From the NCBI GenBank assembly GCA_013822245.1, contig PNKE01000032.1, positions 1 through 64,000 on the forward strand: a stretch of 64,000 bases of DNA, read 5' to 3'. The position numbers and the translations under genes were made by a program. Source of the stretch: Candidatus Solibacter sp. Its GTDB lineage: Bacteria; Acidobacteriota; Terriglobia; Bryobacterales; Bryobacteraceae. Of the stretch, positions 33,282 through 42,984 are shown piece after piece. Each line of letters opens with the position of its first letter. Position 1 is the first letter of the stretch. Below the pieces are notes generated by a model. It had not been told where the DNA came from and ran no database searches. It saw only the letters and a program-made list of their open reading frames with translations.

Positions 33282-35996
33282 TCAGGTCAGGTCGTACTTC
33301 TCCTGGTGGATCTCGCCGTCGGCAATCACCATCACCGGCCGGCCCAGGATCTCTTCCAGTTCCTCGAGATAGCTGTTCTTCAGTGACTTCATCAGCGCCG
33401 CCACCTCGTGATTGACGCGCAGAACGCATTCCTGCCCGTCCACCACCTTGGCGTACTTCTGCGCCTGGTTCAGGATCTCGCCGATCACGGTCTCGGCGCT
33501 CTTCACGTAGCCCGAGCCCTCGCAGTATGGGCAAGGCGAACACAGCGCCCGCTCCAGGCTCTGCTTCACCCGCTTGCGGGTAATGGCCACCAGGCCGAAA
33601 TCGTTGAACTGCAATATCTTGTACGGCGCCTTGTCCTGGCGCATCGTCTCTTCGAGCGCCTGCATCACCTTCTGGCGGTTCTTGCGCTCATCCATGTCGA
33701 TGAAGTCCACCACGATGATGCCGCCAAGGTCGCGCAGCCGGATCTGCCGCACGATCTCCTTCACCGCCTCGGTGTTGGTCTTGACGATGGTGTCCTCGAG
33801 CCGGTTCGACTTGCCGACATACTTGCCCGTGTTGACGTCGATCGCCACCAGCGCCTCGGTCTGGTTAATGACGATGTAGCCGCCGGACTTCAGCCAGACC
33901 TTCGGCCGCAGCGCCTTTTCCAGTTCCTGCGTGATGCCGAAGGCGTCGAAGATCGGCTCGTGCCGGGTGTAGAGTTTCACCCGGTTGAGCAACTGCGGCG
34001 AGAAGCGTTCGACGGTGTGCAGCACCTGCTCGTACAGCCCCTCGTGGTCCACCCAGATGGCCTTGAAACCGCCCGTCAGATTGTCGCGCAGGATGCGCTC
34101 GACGATCTCCACGTCGTGGTGCAGCAACGCCGGCGCGCGGCGCTTTTCCGCCTTGCCCTTGATCTCCTTCCACAGTTCGGCCAGATAGCGCATGTCGGCG
34201 CCGATCTCATCCTCGGTCCGGCCCTCGCCGGCGGTCCGCATGATGTAGCCCCCCTGAAGGCCTTCGCGCTGGCGCTGCAGGACCTTCTTCAGCCGCTGGC
34301 GCTCTTCCTCGGTCGAGATCTTGCGCGAAACGCCGAGGTGCTCGATCGTCGGCATGTAAACCACATAGCGCCCCGGCAGAGCGATATGGGAAGTGATGCG
34401 GGCGCCCTTCTGTCCGAGGGGCTCCTTGGCGATCTGGACGATGATCTCCTGGCCTTCCTTGAGCAGGTCGGCGATCGATGGCACGGGCCTGTCCCTGTCA
34501 ACGGGTTCCCTTTCTCGCTCCCGGTCGCGGTCACGGTCACGGTCGCGATCCCGATCCCGGCCGCGCGGCGGCCTGGACTCTGCCGGACGCGCTACCTCCA
34601 CCGGAGCCTCAACCAGGGCGGCCCCTTCCGCGGCGGCGGAAGTTTCCATTTCAACCGCATCAGCGCCGTTTTCGCCCTGCGGCCTGTCGCCGGCCCTGCC
34701 GCGGCGGCGTGAACGGCGCGCGGCCCTGTGGCCGAGACGTCCGCCCTGGGCCCGCAGCGTGGCCGTCAGGCTCACCGGCATCCGCGCCGGTTCAACGCCT
34801 TCGTCCACGGCGCCCTCTTCGACGGCTTCATCCGCCTCCGCGGGTCCGGCTTCACCCGGCTCAACGATACGGGCCGAACCGGCATCCACGCTCAATCCGA
34901 TACCCACCCAATCGTCATCCGCGCTGGCGCTTTCTGCCTCAGCGTCATCCGTGGCCGGCTCGGGAATCTCCACCGCGTCGCCGGGATCGAAACTCACTGA
35001 AACCCGCACATCGGATTCGCGTCTGACCCGGATGTCGACCTCCTCGCCGTCATCCTCCTCTTCGCCGGTTTCAAACTGGGCCTCAACCGCTTCGTCGTCT
35101 TCGTCCTGTTCCGGGAACGGCTCGCCGGCGGCATCCTCGCCCACGCCCACTTCGGTGATCCGGTCCAGCAGAGACCCGCCGGCGGCTTCCGATGCGCGTT
35201 CCATCTCCTCGATCCGGTCCAGGATCGATTCCGCGGCTTCGCTCGCGGCCTCCTCGTAATCGGTCTCCTCCTCGCTCGCGGCCATGCCCTCGTCCATGCC
35301 CTCGTCCGAGGCGTGCGCGGCGGCGCGCCGGTACTTGGCCAGAGACTCGCCCGGCAGAACGATCACGTCCTCGCCTTGTCCGGCTTGGCCGGCAGACTCC
35401 ATCGAGTCCTCTGCATCCGTCGCAATCCCGTCGCCGGCTTCTGGCTCCCCCGTCTCGGCGGCGTCGCTGGCTTCGGCATACTTGGACTCCGGGAATCCCC
35501 GGCCCTTGCGCCGCCGGCGCGAGCGGCGGTTCTTGTCCTTCATGCTTTCGGCGCTACCGGCTGCATCTGCGGCTTCCCCGGCAGCGGGCTCCGGCGCCAC
35601 GATCTCCCGCGGCGGTTCGCCGGCTTCGGGCCTCGGCGGGACGGCCTCGCGCCGGACGTCACGGTCCCGGCCGCGGTCACGCCCGCGGCCGCGCTCGCGC
35701 TCGCGGCCCTTATCGCGGCTTGCCGCGGGCTTCTCCTCGACGCGGTCGATATCCTCGCCGTGCTCGTCGAAGAAATCCGAAACGTAGAGGAAGCAGTCGC
35801 GCTCCAGCCCCAGATCAACGAACGCCGACTGCATGCCGGGCAGCACGCGCGTCACCCGGCCCTTGTGGACGCTGCCGGCGAGCGAATACTCGTCGGAGCC
35901 CTGGAAATAGACTTCAACCAACTGGCCGTCCTCGAGGATGCCCAGCTTGGTCGCGTGGCGGTTCTGACTGACCACCAGTTCTTTTGAAAAAGACAT
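33282..35996 (-). CDS. rng: Ribonuclease E/G with a 420-residue charged insertion in the S1 domain
   Basis: 904 residues. Endoribonuclease for RNA maturation and turnover. N-terminal S1 first half (KGRVTRVLPGMQSAFVDLGL, FLYVSDFF up to about 78), then a long insertion (about 80-500) rich in Glu/Asp, Ala and Arg-Asp, including a RD repeat run (about 479-497, coded at 34505-34560), and the S1 second half resumes at PSIADLLKEGQEIIVQIAKE and KGARITSHIALPGRYVVYMP. The catalytic DNase I-like core has AIDVNTGK (about 717), VDFIDMDE (about 761) with both Mg-binding Asp, and the Zn-link CPYC (about 820). Start 35996 has GGAGG 7 nt upstream. It follows rodA, as in many mre clusters. Confidence 0.92.
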   Translation of the reverse strand: MSFSKELVVSQNRHATKLGILEDGQLVEVYFQGSDEYSLAGSVHKGRVTRVLPGMQSAFVDLGLERDCFLYVSDFFDEHGEDIDRVEEKPAASRDKGRERERGRGRDRGRDRDVRREAVPPRPEAGEPPREIVAPEPAAGEAADAAGSAESMKDKNRRSRRRRKGRGFPESKYAEASDAAETGEPEAGDGIATDAEDSMESAGQAGQGEDVIVLPGESLAKYRRAAAHASDEGMDEGMAASEEETDYEEAASEAAESILDRIEEMERASEAAGGSLLDRITEVGVGEDAAGEPFPEQDEDDEAVEAQFETGEEEDDGEEVDIRVRRESDVRVSVSFDPGDAVEIPEPATDDAEAESASADDDWVGIGLSVDAGSARIVEPGEAGPAEADEAVEEGAVDEGVEPARMPVSLTATLRAQGGRLGHRAARRSRRRGRAGDRPQGENGADAVEMETSAAAEGAALVEAPVEVARPAESRPPRGRDRDRDRDRDRDREREREPVDRDRPVPSIADLLKEGQEIIVQIAKEPLGQKGARITSHIALPGRYVVYMPTIEHLGVSRKISTEEERQRLKKVLQRQREGLQGGYIMRTAGEGRTEDEIGADMRYLAELWKEIKGKAEKRRAPALLHHDVEIVERILRDNLTGGFKAIWVDHEGLYEQVLHTVERFSPQLLNRVKLYTRHEPIFDAFGITQELEKALRPKVWLKSGGYIVINQTEALVAIDVNTGKYVGKSNRLEDTIVKTNTEAVKEIVRQIRLRDLGGIIVVDFIDMDERKNRQKVMQALEETMRQDKAPYKILQFNDFGLVAITRKRVKQSLERALCSPCPYCEGSGYVKSAETVIGEILNQAQKYAKVVDGQECVLRVNHEVAALMKSLKNSYLEELEEILGRPVMVIADGEIHQEKYDLT
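34505..34560. repeat. Simple hexanucleotide repeat coding Arg-Asp run in rng
   Basis: Repeated CGGTCG/CGGTCA/CGATCC hexamers (about nine units) encode the alternating RD/RE run inside the RNase insertion. Such simple repeats slip, so its length may differ between strains. Confidence 0.6.
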
Positions 35997-36277
35997 CGTA
36001 CTCACCTCCATTGCCGGAGGCGAATCCGCCGCGCTCAACGCGGGATCAGGCTGGTCGGGTGTGAGGGCGGGAGATCTCGCCGCCGCCCTCTCCGGGCTGC
36101 GGCCGTTTCATGCGGACCGTAGGCCCGCTTCGTTCCGGCTCCGGCCGGGGGCTCGATTCACTCGCCCCGCCCGGGTGGTTGCCGGGAGGACCGTCACCGG
36201 CCCTCTCAAATCTTTTTGGGTCTCCCAGTCCCCGCTCCCGGGCGCCTTTCAGCCCGGTCTAAACACGTCGAATCGCT

Positions 36278-37369
36278 TCACGACACGACACGCCGGAGCC
36301 GGACATTGTTCACCAGCCCCAGCATCATAAATACCGAAAGCATACTGGATCCCCCATAGCTCATCAGGGGCATCGGTATGCCTGTTATCGGCATGCGCCC
36401 TACTGCCATTCCCGCGTTGACGATCGTCTGGAACAACAGCAATGCGCACACCCCCATGCAAATGAACATCCCGGCACGGTCGGGAGCCGACTGGGCGTTT
36501 TGCACAATCTGCATCAACAGCAGAAAGTACAGCCCAAACACCACCACCATACCGGCAAAACCATGCTCTTCGGCGAATGCCGAAATCAAAAAATCCGTAT
36601 GCGTCACGGGCAGGAACCTGAGCTGGGTCTGCGACCCGCGCGTCACGCCCTTGCCCCACATCCCACCGGCGCCCACGGCAATCTTCGACTGAATGGTCTG
36701 GTATCCGCTTCCCATCGGATCGCGCGTGGGATCGACAAAGGTCACCAGGCGCGCCCGCTGGTAGTCCTTCAATACCAGCCATCCCACGGGCATCAACATC
36801 ACCGCAAGGGCCAGTATCGATACCACGTGCTGCCACCGCGGACCACCAAGAAAAATCCCGACGGCCAAAATGGGCAAAAAGGTCAACGAAGTGCCCAAAT
36901 CCGGCTGCGCGGCAACCAGCAGCAGCGGCAGTCCAACCATCCCGGCCAACCGGAGCAAATCCCTGGTCTCCAGGCGGTCGCCCCGCAACTCTGCCAAGTA
37001 TCGCGCTACCAGTAATACTATCACTAGTTTGGTGAACTCCGACGGCTGGAAGTGGAGACCGAAACCGACCGGGATCCAGCGTTTTGACCCCATCGTCAGC
37101 ACCCCCAGCAGGGGCGTCAGCAGCAGCAGCACGATCGAGATGGCGTACAGCATGGGCACCTGGCCGAGCAGCGTGTGGTAGTCCACCCTCGACATGAACC
37201 ACATCGCAACAAGCCCCGCCGCCAGCCACACCCCCTGTTTCCACCAGGACGACTCGAACTTCGAATCCAGCGTTGCGCTGTAGATCTGCAAAATGCCCAG
37301 TGAGGCGATGGCCAGCGCCAGTATCAACATCGGCCAGTCCAGATCGCGTATTCGCCGGTACGACGCCAT
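36278..37369 (-). CDS. rodA: Rod-shape peptidoglycan polymerase RodA (SEDS family)
   Basis: 363 residues with about ten membrane helices. Family hallmarks: YSATLDSKFESSWWKQGVWL, SKRWIPVGFGLHFQPSEFTK, LVAAQPDLGTSLTFLPI, GSGYQTIQSKIAVGAGGMWGKG and the C-terminal PITGIPMPLMSYGGSSML. Works with PBP2 (mrdA) in elongasome wall synthesis. The start overlaps the mrdA stop by one base (TGATG), so translation is coupled. About 280 bp separate it from rng downstream. Confidence 0.95.
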   Translation of the reverse strand: MASYRRIRDLDWPMLILALAIASLGILQIYSATLDSKFESSWWKQGVWLAAGLVAMWFMSRVDYHTLLGQVPMLYAISIVLLLLTPLLGVLTMGSKRWIPVGFGLHFQPSEFTKLVIVLLVARYLAELRGDRLETRDLLRLAGMVGLPLLLVAAQPDLGTSLTFLPILAVGIFLGGPRWQHVVSILALAVMLMPVGWLVLKDYQRARLVTFVDPTRDPMGSGYQTIQSKIAVGAGGMWGKGVTRGSQTQLRFLPVTHTDFLISAFAEEHGFAGMVVVFGLYFLLLMQIVQNAQSAPDRAGMFICMGVCALLLFQTIVNAGMAVGRMPITGIPMPLMSYGGSSMLSVFMMLGLVNNVRLRRVVS

Positions 37370-39249
37370 CAGCGCCCCTCCGCCGCCGGCGCCGCCGCGG
37401 AGGCCACGGTCTGCGGCTGCTTCTTCGCGCCGCGGGCCTTCTTGTCGAAGTAGGCCTTGACCACGTCCCGGACAATCGGCCCGGCCAGATTGCCGTGTTC
37501 GCCGTTTTCAAATAGGGCCGCCACAACGATCTCCGGATCGGTCCGCGGAGCGAAACCGACAAACCAGGCGTCGTCCTTGTACTCGGCCCCCAGTTTGCCC
37601 TTATCCATCAACTCGTTCGACACCCTTTGCGCCGACCCCGTCTTGCCGCAGAACTCCATGCCGGGAATCCGCGACGCCGCCCCCGTGCCGCCTTCGTTCA
37701 CCACCGCGCACATGGAATTAATAACCCGCACCATATGCTCCACCTTGTATTCCGCCTTGCGGGCGGCGGCGGCGGCCTTGGCCTCCTTCACGATGTGCGG
37801 GCGCATCCACACCCCGCCGGTCACCAGCCCGCCGATGGCATGGGCCAGTTGCAGCGGAGTCGATGTCACGTAGCCCTGGCCGATGGCGACCGAAATCGTC
37901 TCGCCTGCATACCATTTCTCCCGCAGGTTGCGGATCTTCCAGCGCGACGACGGCATCACGCCTTCCTTCTCGCCGGGCATATCTATGCCCGTCTTCTTCC
38001 CGAATCCCGCGGCTTCGGCGTATTCGGCGATCTTGTCGATGCCCAAACGGTTGCCCAACATATAAAAGTACACGTCACAACTCTGCGCCATCGCCTTGTG
38101 CAGGTTCACCGTCCCGTGCCCGCCCCGCTTGTGGCAGCGGAAGTAACGGCCGTAATACGACGCGCCGCCGGGGCAATGCACCGTCGTGTTCTCGTCGACA
38201 AGGCCCTCTTCCAGCGCCGCCAGCGCCACTATGGGCTTGAACGTCGATCCCGGCGCCAGTTGCGCCTGCACCGCCCGGTTGAACATCGGCTTCGCCGGGT
38301 CCGTCATCAGCGATGCCAGTTCGCGCGAGTTCACCCGGCCGACGAAATAGTTCGAATCGTACGACGGCGCCGATACCAGTGCGAGAATCTCCCCCGTCCT
38401 CGGATCCAGCGCCACCACGGCGCCCCGGCGGCTCTGCAGCGCCAGTTCGGCCACCACCTGGAGATCCAGGTCGATCGTCAACTGAAGGTCCTTGCCAGGG
38501 ACGGCTTCCTTGATGCCCAGGATCTCCCGCGTATTCATCCGGTTGTCCACTCGCACCCGCCGCTGCCCGTCCACCCCCTTGAGCACCTCGTTGTAGAACC
38601 GCTCGATGCCCATCTTGCCGATCAGGTCGCCCGGATTGTAGGCAGCCCATTCGGATGAATTCAACTCACCGTCGCTGATTTCCCCAAGATACCCGATCAC
38701 GTGCCCGGCCAACCCGCCCTGCGGGTAGATGCGGAACTGCGACCGGATCAACTCCATCTCAGGAAAGGAGTCCTCGCCGCGGTGGGCCTCGACGAACGTC
38801 AGTTCCTCGCGCGTCAGGTCTTCCTTGAGCGGGATCGTGAAATAGGTCGGCCGCGGTTTGTACCGCTTTACCCGCGCCTCGAGAACGTCAGGCTCCATGC
38901 CCAGTCCCAGGGCGATGGGCCGGACGTGCTCTTCCCTCAGGTTCTCACGCGAGAGGATCAGCTTGAAGGCTTCATGGTTGTCGACGATGATGCGGTTGTC
39001 GCGGTCGAGAATCTTTCCCCTGGGCGCCGGGATTGGAAGCGACTTGATCTGATTCCGCAGCGCCTTGGCGTTGTAGATCTCCTCGTTGCGCACCTGCAAG
39101 TCCCAGTAACCCGTCAACAGAAAGAAAAACGCCCCCACCACCACCCATTGGAACGCCGCGATCTTGCCCGCCGCGAACTTCGTCTCGTCGCGGTACAGTG
39201 GCTTGGTGATGCTGGAATCGGGCTGACGCTCGGAGGGGATCGTTCGCAT
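37369..39249 (-). CDS. mrdA: Penicillin-binding protein 2 (peptidoglycan transpeptidase)
   Basis: 626 residues. One N-terminal membrane helix (WVVVGAFFFLLTGYWDLQV), pedestal domain with IKSLPIPAPRGKILDRDNRI, and a transpeptidase domain with the SxxK serine in GSTFKPIVAL (about 333), the SxN-type motif SCD in MAQSCDVYFYMLG and KTG in FCGKTGSAQ (about 535). The C-terminal tail is Ala/Pro-rich. Partner of RodA. It starts 3 bp after the mreD stop. The usual order mreB-C-D-mrdA-rodA is conserved. Confidence 0.95.
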   Translation of the reverse strand: MRTIPSERQPDSSITKPLYRDETKFAAGKIAAFQWVVVGAFFFLLTGYWDLQVRNEEIYNAKALRNQIKSLPIPAPRGKILDRDNRIIVDNHEAFKLILSRENLREEHVRPIALGLGMEPDVLEARVKRYKPRPTYFTIPLKEDLTREELTFVEAHRGEDSFPEMELIRSQFRIYPQGGLAGHVIGYLGEISDGELNSSEWAAYNPGDLIGKMGIERFYNEVLKGVDGQRRVRVDNRMNTREILGIKEAVPGKDLQLTIDLDLQVVAELALQSRRGAVVALDPRTGEILALVSAPSYDSNYFVGRVNSRELASLMTDPAKPMFNRAVQAQLAPGSTFKPIVALAALEEGLVDENTTVHCPGGASYYGRYFRCHKRGGHGTVNLHKAMAQSCDVYFYMLGNRLGIDKIAEYAEAAGFGKKTGIDMPGEKEGVMPSSRWKIRNLREKWYAGETISVAIGQGYVTSTPLQLAHAIGGLVTGGVWMRPHIVKEAKAAAAARKAEYKVEHMVRVINSMCAVVNEGGTGAASRIPGMEFCGKTGSAQRVSNELMDKGKLGAEYKDDAWFVGFAPRTDPEIVVAALFENGEHGNLAGPIVRDVVKAYFDKKARGAKKQPQTVASAAAPAAEGR

Positions 39250-39252
39250 GGC

Positions 39253-39789
39253 TCAGCGCGCCTCTGACTTCAGTCTATCCAGGATCATGAACAGCGGAAC
39301 CGCCACCACCGCGTTCAGAAACGCCAGAATCACGGTCTGCGGAATCTGCAGGTCCAACTGCTGGCCCAACAGCGCGCGCGTCATCAGCCAAACGAACGCC
39401 TGGTGAAAGACAAAGAAGAAAAACGACAGCAGGAACCGCAGCGCGCTGTTCTCCACGTCGAACTTCATGCTCACGCTGGCGGCGAAGTAGCCCACCAGCG
39501 TCTTCACGATGCCGAACATGCCCAGATACTGGTGCGACAGCGAATCCTGCATCAGCCCGATCACCGCCCCCGCCGCGGCGCCGATGATCGGGCTCCGCCG
39601 CATCAACGCCAGGTAGACCGTCATCAGCAAAGGCAGTTCCAGATAGGAAAGCGTCTCCACCAGCCTCGGCACGTAAACCTGGAACAGAATCGCCAGCAGC
39701 GGCGCCAGGATCCACACCAGCGGATTGAACTTCGCGCTGCTCGACCGGCGCCCTGCGCGTGGGATGAATCGTTCTTCGAGCGGGCTCAT
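39253..39789 (-). CDS. mreD: Rod shape-determining protein MreD
   Basis: 178 residues with five to six hydrophobic segments (LVWILAPLLAILFQVYV, YLELPLLMTVYLALMR, GAAAGAVIGLMQDSLS, FLLSFFFFVFHQAFVWLM, VILAFLNAVVAVPLFMIL). The GLMQD segment and small size are typical of MreD. It overlaps mreC by ATGA. It connects MreC with the elongasome. Confidence 0.88.
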   Translation of the reverse strand: MSPLEERFIPRAGRRSSSAKFNPLVWILAPLLAILFQVYVPRLVETLSYLELPLLMTVYLALMRRSPIIGAAAGAVIGLMQDSLSHQYLGMFGIVKTLVGYFAASVSMKFDVENSALRFLLSFFFFVFHQAFVWLMTRALLGQQLDLQIPQTVILAFLNAVVAVPLFMILDRLKSEAR

Positions 39790-40910
39790 GGCTGCTTCAC
39801 CGGAGCCGCGCCCGGCGGTTTCGATTCCGCCGGCGTCTGGACTCCGCCCGGCGGCGGCACGGCAGGCTTGGGCGGAAGCGCCCTGTTGAAATCGGGCGCC
39901 CGGCCCGGCGACATCCCGAACGTATGCCCCTGCGCCTCGCCCACCCGCCGGTAACGCTCCATCAGCCTGTCGGCGTCGGTTCTTGCCGGACCCTCGCGCA
40001 CCGCCGGCTCATCCACCGGCGCGGCGCCCGGCTCCTCCGGCGGCTGCGGCAGAATCTGGACCGCCGGCGCCGATGGCGGCAGCGGCTCCGGGATCAGCCC
40101 GTGCACCCCTCCCGTGACGATCAACACCTCATTCACGCCCGATCTCAGCCCGGTCGGCTCGGCCACCACTTCCTTCCCGCCTCTGCCCTCCCGCGCCGTG
40201 CGCACGATTCCCGCCGGCAGCCCCCGCGGAAAAATCCTGTCGTCGCCCGACGTGTACAGCCACTCGCCAGCCTCCACCGCGTCCCGGTTTTCGATATGAT
40301 CCACCGGACACACCGCCGACCCGATCCCCTTCATCGTCCCCTTCACTTTGCTCTTCTGGGAAATCACACCCGCCGCAAACCCCTGGCTTGTTACCAGCGA
40401 CACCAGCGACGCCGTCGGATACGCCGCCGAAACGCGCCCGGCGATGCCATCCGGCGTGATCACCGCCATGCCCTTCAACACCCCGTCCCGCGTTCCCCGG
40501 TCAACGAAAACCGTCCGTGAGTTCGCCCCCGTGCCCAAAAAGATCACCCTCGCCGCCAGCAGTTTGGATGGCGATGTCGCCGCGTAGATCGAAAGCGCCC
40601 TGGCTCGCTCGGCCGATTCCAGTTCCGCCTTCATCAGGTGGTTTTCAATCTTGATCTTGCCCAGTTCGGCCTTGATCCGCGCGTTCTCCTCCCGCAATCC
40701 CTCGACCGCGAATATCTCCCCCATCCTCGCGCCGCGCTCTCTCGCCCACTCGCTCACGCTCGCCAGCGGCGCCGCCGCGCTCACCGCCCACACCCGGATC
40801 AGCCGCACGTCCTCGCCCGTCTTCACCTGGTACGCCAGCAGCAGCAACTGCCCCGCGAGCAGCAGCAGCAACACGCTGATATTGCGGTACCGGCTGAGAA
40901 ATGTCTCCAT
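39786..40910 (-). CDS. mreC: Rod shape-determining protein MreC
   Basis: 374 residues. One N-terminal membrane helix (ISVLLLLLAGQLLLLAYQV), a coiled coil (LREENARIKAELGKIKIENH) and the periplasmic beta domain with ARVIFLGTGANSRTVFVDRG, GVLKGMAVITPDGIAGRVSA, ENRDAVEAGEWLYTSGDDRI and FPRGLPAGIVRTARE. The last about 100 residues are an unusual Pro/Ala-rich tail (PPSAPAVQILPQPPEEPGAA) that most MreC proteins lack. 28 bp after mreB. Confidence 0.92.
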   Translation of the reverse strand: METFLSRYRNISVLLLLLAGQLLLLAYQVKTGEDVRLIRVWAVSAAAPLASVSEWARERGARMGEIFAVEGLREENARIKAELGKIKIENHLMKAELESAERARALSIYAATSPSKLLAARVIFLGTGANSRTVFVDRGTRDGVLKGMAVITPDGIAGRVSAAYPTASLVSLVTSQGFAAGVISQKSKVKGTMKGIGSAVCPVDHIENRDAVEAGEWLYTSGDDRIFPRGLPAGIVRTAREGRGGKEVVAEPTGLRSGVNEVLIVTGGVHGLIPEPLPPSAPAVQILPQPPEEPGAAPVDEPAVREGPARTDADRLMERYRRVGEAQGHTFGMSPGRAPDFNRALPPKPAVPPPGGVQTPAESKPPGAAPVKQP

Positions 40911-40938
40911 ATCAGGCGCCAGGACCCGGCCCCGGTCC

Positions 40939-41964
40939 CTATTCGATCGCGATACGCCGCAGCAGCTTGAAGTCGGTCAGCATCCTGCCCGTGCCCAGCA
41001 CAACCGACGCCAGCGGGTCCTCGGCGATCGATACCGGCAAGCCCGTCTCCTCGCGAATCCGCTTGTCGAGATTCTTCAGCAACGCCCCGCCGCCGGTCAG
41101 CACGATGCCGCGGTCGCTGATGTCGGCGCTCAGTTCCGGCGGCGTCCGTTCCAGCGCCACCCGGATCGCGTTCATGATCGTGGCCACGCACTCCGCCAGC
41201 GCTTCGCGGATCTCGGCGTCGCTCACTTTGATCGTCCGCGGCACGCCCTCGATCAGATTGCGCCCTTTAATCTCCATCGAGATCGGCGTGTCCAGCGGAA
41301 ACGCGCTGCCCACCTGCAACTTGATCTGCTCGGCCGTCCGCTCGCCCACCAGCAGGTTGTACTTGCGCTTCAGGTACTGCATGATGGCGTCGTCCATCTC
41401 GTTGCCCGCCACCCGCACCGACCGCGAGTAGACGATGCCCGACAGCGAAATCACCGCCACGTCCGTCGTCCCGCCGCCGATATCCACCACCATGTTGCCC
41501 GACGGCTCGGTAATCGGCAGACCCGCGCCGATCGCCGCCACCATGGCCTGTTCCACCAGGTGAACTTCGCTTGCCTTGGCCCGGTAGGCCGAATCGATCA
41601 CCGCCCGCTTCTCCACGGGCGTGATCTCGCTCGGCACGCCTATCACGATCCGCGGATGCACCAGCATCCGCCGCCCGTGCGCCTTCTGGATGAAGTAGGT
41701 CAACATCCGCTCGGTCACTTTGAAGTCGGCGATCACGCCGTCCTTCATCGGACGGATGGCCACGATGTTGCCCGGCGTCCGGCCAAGCATCTCCTTGGCC
41801 TCCTTGCCGACAGCCTCCACTTCGCCGTTGACCTTGTTGATGGCTACAATGGATGGCTCATTGACGACGATTCCCTTCCCGCGGGCGAATACCAGGGTAT
41901 TCGCGGTCCCGAGGTCAATGGCAAGGTCGGATGAAAATAGGCTGAAAATCGACCGGATGTTCAT
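40939..41964 (-). CDS. mreB: Rod shape-determining protein MreB (actin-like)
   Basis: 341 residues, near the usual 345. Actin-fold motifs: phosphate 1 LAIDLGTANTLVFARGKGIV, connect and phosphate 2 MVVDIGGGTTDVAVISL, adenosine motif VLTGGGALLKNLDKRI. Amphipathic N-terminus (RSIFSLFSSDLA). First gene of the minus-strand elongasome operon; a promoter should lie in 41965-42110, which is short and AT-richer than its surroundings. Confidence 0.97.
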   Translation of the reverse strand: MNIRSIFSLFSSDLAIDLGTANTLVFARGKGIVVNEPSIVAINKVNGEVEAVGKEAKEMLGRTPGNIVAIRPMKDGVIADFKVTERMLTYFIQKAHGRRMLVHPRIVIGVPSEITPVEKRAVIDSAYRAKASEVHLVEQAMVAAIGAGLPITEPSGNMVVDIGGGTTDVAVISLSGIVYSRSVRVAGNEMDDAIMQYLKRKYNLLVGERTAEQIKLQVGSAFPLDTPISMEIKGRNLIEGVPRTIKVSDAEIREALAECVATIMNAIRVALERTPPELSADISDRGIVLTGGGALLKNLDKRIREETGLPVSIAEDPLASVVLGTGRMLTDFKLLRRIAIE

Positions 41965-42115
41965 TTGTTCCGTTGTGGACTCGCACCAGCGGCAAGCGGT
42001 TCGACTCGCCCGTCCTCTTCATTACGGGCGCCCGCTGGCGCCGGCGCGGAATCACTATTGAGCCTAGCATATTAGGCCTCGCCCCGGAAGCCGCGTCGCT
42101 CAAAAGCTAATGAAA

Positions 42116-42940
42116 TCAAAGGATGTAGCCCTTGCTCCGGCCATAGGCGAGCGCCTTGAGATGCTCGAACACCACGCGCAGCGCCAGGCGGTGCTGGGCG
42201 GCGTCTTCCATGTCGTGCCGCTTCATCCAGGCCACGATCCCGGCCACCGTCGGCTCCACCTCGGGGAAAACCCGCTTCACCATCGCTTCATACGCCTCCC
42301 GCCCCGCCCAGTCCACCCCCTCCAGCCCCAACCGGACATCCACCAGCTCCCTTGCCTGCATCACCCGGATGCACCGGTCCTGCTCGGCTGGCCTCTCCAT
42401 CCCCCCGGCCTTCGCCGTCGCTTTGTCCAACGTCTCCAGCCAGAATGTCCGCTGGTCGATCCCCCTGCGCTCCAGTTCCTTCCGGATCAGCACATGCTGC
42501 GCAATGTCGCCCGTATGTATCGCCAGACACCCCGCCAGACCCGCCTGGTAGACCGGCGCCGCGTATTTCCTCGACTTGATCCAGGCGTGGCCGAATTCGT
42601 GCGCCAGCACCGCCTCTTCGTATTCGCCCCATTCCCCCGCGCGGCCCATGTTCAGCATGATGAGGTAGGCCGGCCGGGGGTTCTTGTGATGCACCATCAC
42701 ACCGTACATCTGCTCGAACTGTTTCAGGAAATCGGGCTGGCCGAGATACTCGGCGAAAAGCTCGCGGCCCTCGATCCCCTCCGGCAGCGAATAGGTGTTG
42801 GCGCCCGCATCGTGCTCCACGCGCGCCAGCAGCACCGGCACGCCCCCGCTTTCTATCTCTTTCTTCCATTCCTCCAGCGCCGGCGTCAAGGCTTGGCCCG
42901 CAAGCCGGCCGGCGAGCAGCAGCAATACCATCCAACGCAT
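42116..42940 (-). CDS. Secreted protein with HExxH zinc-protease motif
   Basis: 274 residues. Signal peptide MRWMVLLLLAGRLAGQ. The core motif is EEAVLAHEFGHAWIKSRKYA, with H114-E115-x-x-H118, followed by helices (QHVLIRKELERRGIDQRT, LARELVDVRLGLE). A third ligand is not certain; a Glu about 40-60 residues on is possible. The surroundings (NPRPAYLIMLNMGRAGEWG) are strand-rich. Such HEFGH proteins may be minigluzincin- or M78-like peptidases. It is divergent from the gene at 42985 (44 bp between starts). Confidence 0.6.
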   Translation of the reverse strand: MRWMVLLLLAGRLAGQALTPALEEWKKEIESGGVPVLLARVEHDAGANTYSLPEGIEGRELFAEYLGQPDFLKQFEQMYGVMVHHKNPRPAYLIMLNMGRAGEWGEYEEAVLAHEFGHAWIKSRKYAAPVYQAGLAGCLAIHTGDIAQHVLIRKELERRGIDQRTFWLETLDKATAKAGGMERPAEQDRCIRVMQARELVDVRLGLEGVDWAGREAYEAMVKRVFPEVEPTVAGIVAWMKRHDMEDAAQHRLALRVVFEHLKALAYGRSKGYIL

Positions 42941-42984
42941 ACTTTCAGCTTACTGTGCGATCATCTCCAATGAGGTAAGCCGCC

